Assembly: GCA_964585225.1 (NCBI GenBank) | Contig: CAZPCZ010000032.1 | Location: 1-14,994 of the forward strand | Source of the DNA: CAZPCZ01 sp964585225 | GTDB taxonomy: Bacteria; Patescibacteriota; Patescibacteriia; JACPHY01 | DNA: 14,994 bases | Direction of reading: 5' to 3' | Shown: positions 5,650 to 12,015 of the stretch, one piece after another | How positions within the stretch are numbered: position 1 is the stretch's first letter | Layout of the letters: each line of letters opens with the position of its first letter | Program-made: the position numbers and the translations under genes | Notes under the pieces: model-generated | Told to the model about the DNA's origin: nothing | The model's input: the letters and a program-made list of their open reading frames with translations, nothing else | The model's database searches: none

Positions 5650-7123
5650 CGCGGATCTCGATCGGGCCCGCGCTCGCCTGTCGCGGTCGCTCCACCGTGC
5701 CGGTCGCACCGATGCCGATCACCGCGGAAAACGTGATGCGCCCACTCGTCGGGAATCCCGGGAGCGACTCGGATGTGTGGATTGGAATTGCAAAATCAAT
5801 CTGCCGCTGCTCCCCTGCCGGCAGCGAGGCGAGGGCCGCGAGCTCCTTCGGCGTCCACGTGATCGTGCCGCGCCGGAGGCCGGGGGCGAGCTGCTCGCCG
5901 ATCGCCGTCCCATTGCTGGGATCCTGAATCGCACTGAAGTTGAGGATGCTGCGCTCGGCGACGGACGTCGCCTCGAACGTCGCCTGGACGGTAAGGTTCC
6001 GGAGCTCTGAGGTGCCGTCGTTGCGTACCGCAATACGGAAACGCAACGGCGATCCCAGCGGGGCGTCCACGCTGCTCGTCTGGTCGTTCACCGTTGCGGT
6101 GACCACCGCATCACCGCCGAGCACCGCGGTGACGTGCTCCGGCGTCACGAGGGCGAGGCGGCGGCCGGGAACCGGTTCGATCGCGGCGGTCGCGCGGAGC
6201 GTCAACGGTTCGGCTGCGCCTGATCGGAACGAGCCGGTGACGGTGATCGTCCCCTTCGCCTTCGGTTGGATCGCACCGATCTTCCAGACGAGTTCGTCCG
6301 TGCGGCTGCGCTCCGGCGTCGTGGTGGTGAGCACGAAGGCGCGCGGAACCTCAAGCGCGACCGAGGTTTCCGGAAGCACGAGGTCGCCGGTGTGTTCGTA
6401 CGACAGCGTATACGCCACGGCTTCACCGGGCACCGCTTCGGTGGGGCCGTTCATGGTGAGGGTGAACGGGCTCGCCCCGAGCATCGTCGCCGCCGTTGCG
6501 AGCGACTGGAAGTCCGCATTGAAATTCGCGGGTCGGTACACCGCGGTCGCGTCGATGCGAGCCTCCTGGCTCGGCGTGCCGTAGAGCCGACCACGGACCT
6601 CGATCGTCCGTTCGCGATTCGCCCCGATCGTGCCGATCGTCCAGCGGAACCCCCGTGCGTCGTCTGGCGGCGGATCTGCGGACGTGACCGCGAAGTCGTC
6701 GGGGAGGCGGAGCTCGAGCGTGGCCCGCGCGAGTGGGACACGATCGTCGTTCGCGACGACGACGCGGTATGCGAGCTCCTGCCCGATCATGGCCGTTGGT
6801 GGCGCCTCAATGCGCACGGTGACGTTCCCACCGCTCACCGCCGTGTACGGCTTGAAGATGAGGAAGCTCGCCCAGGCCGCGACGGCGAGGAGCGCGAGGA
6901 GGACGAGGCCGCCGCCGACCGCCCAACGGCGCCACGTGGGTGGGCGCCGGTCGAGCCGCGTGAAGTCCGGGAGCTTGCCGTCGTCATCGCGGTAGATGCG
7001 GTCGACCGCTTCCTCGCGCGCGCGGCGCGGGACGCCGGTCCCACGGCGCGGAGTGTAGATGCGAGGAAGAGACAGAGAGCGACATTTGACATTTAACCAT
7101 TGACATTTGACCACGCGATCCAA
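5642..7123 (-). CDS. Membrane-anchored DUF11-like repeat protein
   Basis: The 493-residue protein has a basic, hydrophilic N-terminal part, one membrane helix at about 68-90 (GGGLVLLALLAVAAWASFLIF), and a long extracytoplasmic part of several beta-rich repeats of about 110-130 residues. Typical pieces are YRVVVANDDRVPLARATLELRLP, AYTLSYEHTGDLVLPETSV and FRIAVRNDGTSELRNLTV, matching the DUF11/conserved-repeat type of surface protein. A role as cell-envelope structural or adhesion protein is inferred. It lies directly downstream of the DUF4012 gene (25 nt) on the same strand, so the two are probably one operon. The start is doubtful: TTG 7123 and GTG 7114 are the only in-frame candidates before position 7080, and residues 4-14 (VVKCQWLNVKC) are translated from a heptamer repeat island. 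The ancestral start may have been near LPRIYTPRRGTG. Confidence 0.8.
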   Translation of the reverse strand: MDRVVKCQWLNVKCRSLSLPRIYTPRRGTGVPRRAREEAVDRIYRDDDGKLPDFTRLDRRPPTWRRWAVGGGLVLLALLAVAAWASFLIFKPYTAVSGGNVTVRIEAPPTAMIGQELAYRVVVANDDRVPLARATLELRLPDDFAVTSADPPPDDARGFRWTIGTIGANRERTIEVRGRLYGTPSQEARIDATAVYRPANFNADFQSLATAATMLGASPFTLTMNGPTEAVPGEAVAYTLSYEHTGDLVLPETSVALEVPRAFVLTTTTPERSRTDELVWKIGAIQPKAKGTITVTGSFRSGAAEPLTLRATAAIEPVPGRRLALVTPEHVTAVLGGDAVVTATVNDQTSSVDAPLGSPLRFRIAVRNDGTSELRNLTVQATFEATSVAERSILNFSAIQDPSNGTAIGEQLAPGLRRGTITWTPKELAALASLPAGEQRQIDFAIPIHTSESLPGFPTSGRITFSAVIGIGATGTVERPRQASAGPIEIRVK

Positions 7124-7151
7124 CTGGTCAGGTGTCAGGTGTCACATGTCA
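7081..7151 (-). repeat. Two adjacent heptamer islands across a gene junction
   Basis: 7081-7115 holds GACATTT, GACATTT, AACCATT, GACATTT, GACCACG. 7124-7151 holds CTGGTCA, GGTGTCA, GGTGTCA, CATGTCA. Both keep a strict 7-bp period. The TGA stop of the DUF4012 gene (7149-7151) is part of the second island. The TTG start of the next gene (7123) lies between the two islands, and its first codons are in the first. Confidence 0.8.
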
Positions 7152-9942
7152 GGGGTTATTTGGGGCGATCATCATCCCCGTCGCGAGATCGGTCGTCAGG
7201 AGGTCCTCGAGCGCCCATGCGCGCGCGCCGCGCGGCGCGAGGTTCTCCGATGTCCAACTCGCCTGCCAGTTCGGTGCGAGTTCCACCGCGTGGTGCATCG
7301 TCGCTCGCGTACCCGGTTGCTTCTGGACGGCGAGCGCGTACGGCTGCGGTGCTGCTCGGATGGTCCGCCCCACTGCGTTCCGCGTCGTCCGTTCGTACCG
7401 CCACGGGAGGCGGTACACGAGGCGGATGGTGCGCGCCTCGCCAGGTGGCGTCTGGAGCCAACCGCCGAACACCGTCCGTCCGAATTCCTCGGTGATGCGC
7501 ACGCTGCGCTCAGCGTCAATGGTCTCCCCGAGCTCTGTCGCGAGGAGGAGACGATCGGGAATCGCATCCGTTGGGATCGCCTCGAATGCCTCCGACGGCG
7601 GCGTCTCGAACCCTTCCGCATCGAGGAGCTCGGCCCCACGGGGGACGTAGACGCGGAGGTAGTCGACGTTCACGAGTCCGGCGAGGCGTTCCGAGGGAGC
7701 GGCGGTGGGGGGTGCGGGAACCCCCTCGTGCGTCCTCGTGATCCGGACGGTGTCGATGAGCGAGCCGTCGTCAAGGATCGACGCGGTGTGCTGGATGTCG
7801 TCGCGGATGACCCCATCGCTCTTCCCCCCGCCGATGTTCGTGTGGACGACGAGGAGCGCGTCGCGGTCCGTCGCGCGGACCTCTCCCGCCCACCGCGCGT
7901 CCACCGCATGCCGCTGCGCCATGTCATCGGTGAATGCGAGGAGGACATCCCGTTCCTCGAGCGCACGGATCAGCCGGTCGAGGAGTTCGATGCGTTGGAC
8001 GGACGATCCTCCCTCCGTGATCGTCAGGAGGCGGCGAAATACCGCGGGAGCGAGTTCCGCGACGATCGCTTTCGGACGGCCGCTCGCACGCGCCGCCGCG
8101 CTCTCAATGGTATCCGTGAGGATCGCGCGGACCGCGGTGGCGGAGAACGTCTGGCCGCTCGCCGTGATGGGGCCGGTGAGCGCGAGGATGTCCTCGAGCA
8201 CCGGCGCGTTCACCGCGACGACCGCGTCGACCGACGGGCCACCGCTCGCCTCGTAGAACCACCGGAGCTTCCGTGCCGACGTCGGAAAATCTGGGAACCA
8301 GTTCGCGTCGTGGAACTGCCACGTCGCATCCACGAGCCGAAGTGGTTCCGGCGGGATCACCCGGNNNNNNNNNNCCGGAGAGGTCGTACGTGCCGCCCGG
8401 CGGGAGCTCGAGCGCGGTCACGCGGCCACGAGCGACGTCCACGAGCGCGACGGAGCCCATGAACCCCCCGGTCGGTCGGAGTTCCGCGGGATTCTGGAAC
8501 ACGAGGAGGAGCCGCCGCGGCCGATCAATACCACCGAGCGCGCGGAGGATGGGGAGGAGCGATTCCGCGCGACGAAGCTCTCCAATTGCGCGATTGACCG
8601 TGCCGGTGAGGTTCGGCGCGGCGATCTCGATGCGCGATCGTGCCTCCTCCGCTCGCCGCCGAGCGGTGGTGAATGCTGCGGTGGCGGCATCGAGGAGCAT
8701 CGTCGCACTCGGATCAGTGAGTTCGATCCCATCCATCGCCTGCAAGCCGCGCGTTGCTGCGGCGCTCGCTTCTGCGAGCGCGATGCCTGCTCGGCGTCCC
8801 TCCTCGGCCCGTCCGAGCGTGGACCGGAGCCCCGGGAGGTGTCGGCCGACCGCGATGCCGGCGCGGCTGAGCGTGCCAGCGGCACGCGGGATGCGCTCGA
8901 GCGCCGCTCGGGTGCGATCGAAATCAACAATGGCCTCGTCGAACGATGAACGCGCGATCGCGGCACCGCCGGCACGGAACGTGCCGATCGCCTCGGCGGT
9001 TGCGCTCAACACCTTCCCGCGGACCGCAGGGAACTGCGCGTGGAGGTCGAGGAGCTTCAGTGGGAGGAGGATGACGAACAGGGCGAGCGCGAAGGCGAGG
9101 GCGGGCTTGCCCGCCGAAGCCCATGCGAAGGCGGGATGAAGGCGTGAAGTGAAGAGGGAAGAGGGAAGAGGGAAGAGTGGGGCGGACGAGCGAGAGCGTT
9201 CGTGGGGGCGTTCCCGAGTCAGTCGCATCTGAAAAAGTTGATGGAGGTCGTGGCGACGCCACCCGAAACGTACAGCTCGTAACTCATAACTCTTCACTCG
9301 TAACTTGTAACTCTGTAGGATCGCGCTCGGATGCGGGAGCCGGAGCGCCGACCAGAGCGGCCAGAGCGCGTCCCGCCAGAGGACGCCGAGGGTCCCACCA
9401 ATGATGTTCACGATGAGGAGCTCATCGTATGGAGCCGGGACACGGATGGTCGGCGCTGGCACAACCGTCCGTGCCAGCCGTTCGCGCAGCGGTGCGCGAA
9501 ATGCCCCGAGGAGGTTTGGAGCTGCGATCGCCGCGTGTGGTATTCGCGGACGGATGATGCGGAGGAGATGACGAGACGGCGGAGGCGCAGTCGCGACGTG
9601 GACCGGAATGGTGAAGGGGACGGGAGCGGCAGATCGTCGCGCCTCACCGGTCTCGAAGATTGCGACTCCTTGTGGAGGTGGAGACAGAGGAGACAGGAGA
9701 GTGATCGGCTCGGGTTCAAGCACTCTGCACTCTGCACTCTGCACTCTGCACTCCGGAACGGGTTCCCACTCCGGCAACGCGCTCCACGCCCCGTCCTGAA
9801 GAGGAACGAGGTTGCGGTCGGCGAAGTACTCCTTCAACCACGGGTGGAGGTCCGGGAGGAGGAACGCGGTCGAGAGTCCTTCTGGAGTTCGGCGGGTTGA
9901 TCGCCGGGACGTGGTGCGGTCGCTCGGACTGCGTCGAGGCAT
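7149..9942 (-). CDS. DUF4012 domain protein, interrupted by an assembly gap
   Basis: One gene appears as two frames because of the 10 N at 8365-8374. Reading leftward: a basic N-terminus, a roughly 280-residue soluble part, one membrane helix (about residues 281-300, ALAFALALFVILLPLKLLDL), a helical region, and the DUF4012 domain. That domain begins near LLLVFQNPAELRPTGGFMGSVAL and continues beyond the gap as ANWFPDFPTSARKLRWFYEASGG. DUF4012 proteins are often found in exopolysaccharide and cell-envelope clusters; the activity is unknown. ATG 9942 gives a 109-nt overlap with the preceding glycosyltransferase. TTG 9837 (overlapping that gene's TGA as TTGA) is an alternative but would drop FLLPDLHPWLKEYFADRN-like coding sequence. 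The N-terminal part carries at least four repeat islands in frame (residues about 64-76, 80-90, 210-223, 253-283), so its length is inflated. Confidence 0.82.
8365..8374. other. Assembly gap of ten N
   Basis: The run of ten N is flanked by CCGG on both sides. With length 10 the DUF4012 frame is broken. Any length that is a multiple of 3, including zero, restores it (GGTYDLSG on one side, RVIPPEPLR on the other). The ten N are therefore a placeholder and not a biological frameshift. Confidence 0.95.
9100..9135 (-). repeat. Palindromic repeat (CCCGCCTTCGC type), copy 1, inside the DUF4012 gene
   Basis: On the minus strand it reads CCCGCCTTCGC, ATGG, GCTTCGGCGGGCAAGC, CCGCC. It contains the hairpin GGCGGG, CTTG, CCCGCC (9100-9115). 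A near-identical copy lies at 11983-12013. Here it is translated as PAFAWASAGKPA directly in front of the membrane helix. Confidence 0.75.
9152..9179 (-). repeat. Heptamer island (AAGAGGG type) in the DUF4012 gene
   Basis: Four units of 7 bp: AAGAGGG three times, then AAGAGTG. A degenerate unit TGAAGTG precedes them. It is translated on the minus strand as APLFPLPSSLFTS. Confidence 0.8.
9274..9315 (-). repeat. Heptamer island (AACTCGT type) in the DUF4012 gene
   Basis: Six units of 7 bp in 42 bp: AGCTCGT, AACTCAT, AACTCTT, CACTCGT, AACTTGT, AACTCTG. It is translated as QSYKLRVKSYELRA on the minus strand, 14 codons for exactly six heptamers. Confidence 0.8.
9721..9755 (-). repeat. Heptamer island (CACTCTG type) in the DUF4012 gene
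   Basis: Five units: CACTCTG four times with no change, then CACTCCG. This is the least decayed island in the window, so probably the youngest. It is translated as PECRVQSAECRV. A weaker 9-bp repetition around GAGACAGAG (about 9681-9700) lies just to the left and gives LLSPLSP. Confidence 0.85.
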
Positions 9943-11168
9943 GCAATGGCTTCGCGATACGCGCTGACGGTGCGCAACGCACACGTGCGCCACGAGAACT
10001 GTCGCGCACGTACGATGCCACGGTCCACCAGTGTAGCACGGAGCTCGCTGTGGACGAGGACACGGTGGATAGCCTCAATGAGCGCCGCGTCGTCATCTTG
10101 GGGAAATGGGAGGAAGGCATCGCCGAGCACCTCGCGGTGGACGGGGATGTCCGAAGCGACGACCGGCGTGCCGAGCGCGGCCGCCTCGAGCGTTGGGAGG
10201 TCAAACCCCTCTTCGAGGCTCGGACTCACGTACGCCGCGGTGTTTGCGAGGAGTGTCCAAAGTTCGTCCTCAGGCAACGCACCAGTGAACACGATCGGTG
10301 TTCGCTGCCCTGCTGCCAGTCGCAATCTGCGATAGAAATCATCCTCTCTCCCAACGAGCACAAGCCGGGGTTCCGGATGCCGCTCGCGGAGTTTCGGGAG
10401 GGCACGAATCAGCTGCTCCAGGTTCTTGTGCGGATACGCATTGCCGACGTACAAGAGGTACGGAGGATCAATAAATTTTCTCCCCTTTCCTCGGGGAGGG
10501 GGAGCGACCTGTCCCGGCCCGAGCGTCGGGAGAGGGGGTGGGGATGATTCAGGATCACGCAGTACATGCTCAATGCCGAGCGGCGTCGTGATAATCTTCT
10601 CTCGCAGCACCCCAAACCGTTCCGCGATCTGTTCCTTCACCGACTGCGACGGCGTGAGGATACGAACGCTCTTGGCAACCGCATGGTGGAGCGTCCGGTG
10701 ATACGCGACGTACTTCATCCAGAACCGGAGCGGACCGAGCGTTGTGGCGCGGATAGAAGGATGGTCGAGAAGGATGAGGTCGTGGATCGTGACGAGGAAC
10801 GGAACCGGGCACCGGATCGGATGATCGAAGTGCGTGAAGTGCATGAGATCCACGCCCGCCTCCCGGATGAGTCGTGGGAACATCGTTTGCACCTCGATTG
10901 TGTACGGCCGAAAATCCGCCAGCACCTTCGTCCAGCGCTCATCCGGCGGCTCAAACGCTTCGTACCCATCCTTGCGCAGAAAGACAACAAACTCCGTTTC
11001 TCCCCATCCCGAGGGAGAGGGAGCGGGAGGGGGCGGGGAGCAACTCATCACTCGTACCTCTTCACTCATCACTTGTCCGAGCTCCCGCAGGAGCTCGGCG
11101 GTGTATCTCCCAATCCCCGTCCCACTCTCCACGCCGTAGAGTCTCGCATCAATCCCAATGCGTACCAT
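9834..11168 (-). CDS. Glycosyltransferase family 4 (first)
   Basis: The 444-residue protein has a GT-B fold. Its N-terminus MVRIGIDARLYGVESGTGIGRYTAELL is typical of mannosyltransferase-like GT4 enzymes. The C-terminal nucleotide-sugar domain starts at PYLLYVGNAYPHKNLEQLIRA (about 236), with the EX7E pair at E320 and E328 (SPSLEEGFDLPTLEAAALGTP). It should transfer a sugar from a nucleotide donor to a growing envelope glycan, in the cytoplasm or at the membrane. Two foreign segments interrupt it in frame: residues 33-57 (heptamers plus GC-rich repeat) and 208-232 (GC-rich repeat). It starts at ATG 11168 without a Shine-Dalgarno site, 10 nt behind a -10 (TATACC), divergent from the gene at 11198. 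The last 30 or so residues overlap the DUF4012 start and are probably not conserved. Confidence 0.88.
   Translation of the reverse strand: MVRIGIDARLYGVESGTGIGRYTAELLRELGQVMSEEVRVMSCSPPPPAPSPSGWGETEFVVFLRKDGYEAFEPPDERWTKVLADFRPYTIEVQTMFPRLIREAGVDLMHFTHFDHPIRCPVPFLVTIHDLILLDHPSIRATTLGPLRFWMKYVAYHRTLHHAVAKSVRILTPSQSVKEQIAERFGVLREKIITTPLGIEHVLRDPESSPPPLPTLGPGQVAPPPRGKGRKFIDPPYLLYVGNAYPHKNLEQLIRALPKLRERHPEPRLVLVGREDDFYRRLRLAAGQRTPIVFTGALPEDELWTLLANTAAYVSPSLEEGFDLPTLEAAALGTPVVASDIPVHREVLGDAFLPFPQDDDAALIEAIHRVLVHSELRATLVDRGIVRARQFSWRTCALRTVSAYREAIACLDAVRATAPRPGDQPAELQKDSRPRSSSRTSTRG
10476..10544 (-). repeat. GC-rich interspersed palindromic repeat, copy B
   Basis: On the minus strand it reads TCCCCACCCCCTCTCCCGAC, then an inner hairpin (CTCGGGCCGGGACAG), then TCGCTCCCCCTCCCCGAGG, AAAGGGGAGAAAA. 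It shares its block order with copy A (279-320). It is translated in frame as SSPPPLPTLGPGQVAPPPRG within the linker between the two domains of the GT4 enzyme. Confidence 0.78.
10997..11039 (-). repeat. GC-rich interspersed palindromic repeat, copy C
   Basis: On the minus strand it reads CTCCCCGCCCCCTCCCGC, TCCCTCTCCCTCGGGATGGG, GAGAAA. It lacks the inner hairpin of copy B and is shorter. It is translated as SPPPPAPSPSGWGE. It abuts the heptamer island at 11041-11075, so two repeat types are stacked. Confidence 0.75.
11041..11075 (-). repeat. Heptamer island (TCACTCG type) in the first GT4 gene
   Basis: Exactly five units of 7 bp: CAACTCA, TCACTCG, TACCTCT, TCACTCA, TCACTTG. It is translated on the minus strand as QVMSEEVRVMS, placed after the first helix of the N-terminal domain. 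Confidence 0.8.
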
Positions 11169-11177
11169 ACGTTCTCA

Positions 11178-11186
11178 TGGTATACT
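11178..11186 (+). promoter_or_regulatory. Overlapping divergent -10 elements
   Basis: TGGTATACT (11178-11186) is a consensus extended -10 for the gene at 11198. Because GTATAC is its own reverse complement, the minus strand reads AGTATACC at the same place, a -10 for the glycosyltransferase at 11168. The distances to the two ATG codons are 11 and 10 nt, so both mRNAs would be leaderless or nearly so, and only one polymerase can bind at a time. No clear -35 is visible. Confidence 0.6.
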
Positions 11187-11197
11187 GATCGTGTTCT

Positions 11198-11926
11198 ATG
11201 CCAGCGCACCCGTACCCCCATTCCATGGTGCTCCTCAAGGCGATGGTGGAGGACCTCCCGCCGCTCGCGCCAGAGCCGGCGGCGCGCTCAGCACGCGAGA
11301 CGTATAACCGGTTCCTCCGTGCCCCGCCCGCGTACGCGAACGAGATCGAGGATGCGATCGTCGCGTACGGTCGCGTGCTCTGGCCGTACCGGAAGGCGTT
11401 CGACGCGCTGACCCGGCAGGAGCTCATCCGGGACGAAGAGACGCACTTCGTGAGCCGCCTCGCGCCGGCGCTCCGAGAACGGTTCCGTGAGTGGCGCCAG
11501 GACGGCGGGTCGCTGGTCGATCTCCTCGACCAGCGGGGAGTGAGCAGCCGATTCACGCCGACCGAACGCGGTGCGCTCTGCGAAGCAATTGCTGCCGCAC
11601 GGGCGAGTGGAGAGGACGCAGCCCGACGAGCGATTGCAGCGGACGATGCGGAGTACCGACGGCTCATTCGCGAGTTCCAGGCACTCCAGCATGAACTCGA
11701 GGAGCACATCAACGGACTCCGGCGGCTCGCCGAGCGAGCGGCGGATCACCACGAGGTGTTCGCGGAGATCATGGAGACGGTGCGGACGTTCGAGCGCGGG
11801 CTCGCGAACCTCGCACGGGAGCCGGAGGTCAAAGAGGTGTGCGCGGCGATCGAAGCGTACCGCGAACGACACGTGTACCTCACGGAACGTCGCGAGGCCG
11901 CCGCGCTGCCGAAGATCTTCCGGTAG
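11198..11926 (+). CDS. Helical hypothetical protein, 242 residues
   Basis: I do not recognise a family. The start MPAHPYPHSMVLLKAM follows an extended -10 at 11 nt, so ATG 11198 is well supported as a leaderless start. The product has no signal peptide or membrane helix. From about residue 45 on it is rich in Glu, Arg, Ala and Leu with long predicted helices, for example EYRRLIREFQALQHELEEHI and NGLRRLAERAADHHEVFAEI, compatible with a coiled coil. No catalytic motif is visible. It is divergent from a GT4 gene and convergent with another, inside the surface-glycan cluster, so a structural, scaffold or regulatory role there is possible but unproven. No repeat island interrupts it. Confidence 0.75.
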   Translation: MPAHPYPHSMVLLKAMVEDLPPLAPEPAARSARETYNRFLRAPPAYANEIEDAIVAYGRVLWPYRKAFDALTRQELIRDEETHFVSRLAPALRERFREWRQDGGSLVDLLDQRGVSSRFTPTERGALCEAIAAARASGEDAARRAIAADDAEYRRLIREFQALQHELEEHINGLRRLAERAADHHEVFAEIMETVRTFERGLANLAREPEVKEVCAAIEAYRERHVYLTERREAAALPKIFR

Positions 11927-11929
11927 CGC

Positions 11930-11983
11930 ACGGATGGCCACGGGACCAACCGCTCCGCAGTCGGTGCCCGACGGATGGCCACG
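11930..11983. repeat. 13-bp direct repeat with a foldable spacer between convergent genes
   Basis: ACGGATGGCCACG occurs at 11930-11942 and again at 11971-11983, a 41-bp offset. The part between can fold imperfectly (GGCCA with TGGCC, CGGG with CCCG, ACC with GGT). It fills most of the gap between the stop at 11926 and the palindromic repeat at 11983. It may serve as a terminator without a T tract, or be a further repeat family. Confidence 0.5.
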
Positions 11984-12013
11984 CTTGCCCGCCGTAGCGT
12001 TCGCGAAGGCGGG
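11983..12013 (-). repeat. Palindromic repeat (CCCGCCTTCGC type), copy 2
   Basis: On the minus strand it reads CCCGCCTTCGC, GAAC, GCTACGGCGGGCAAGC, matching copy 1 at 9100-9135 except in the inner four bases and one more position. It starts 2 bp beyond the stop codon of the second GT4 gene, so here it is intergenic. Confidence 0.75.
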
Positions 12014-12015
12014 GA

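Noticed and set aside
8104..8364. Continuation of the DUF4012 N-terminal frame beyond the N gap
   Set aside because: The residues after the gap in that frame are meaningless; the true continuation is in the frame that begins RVIPPEPLR.
7107..8462. Plus-strand open frame of 451 codons opposite the DUF4012 gene
   Set aside because: Arg-rich low-complexity translation that crosses the N gap; the opposite strand carries clear DUF4012 sequence.
9721..9755. Possible CRISPR array or phase-variable tract
   Set aside because: The units are 7 bp with no spacers, so it is no CRISPR. A phase switch is not excluded but nothing shows it; the frame is open through the tract.
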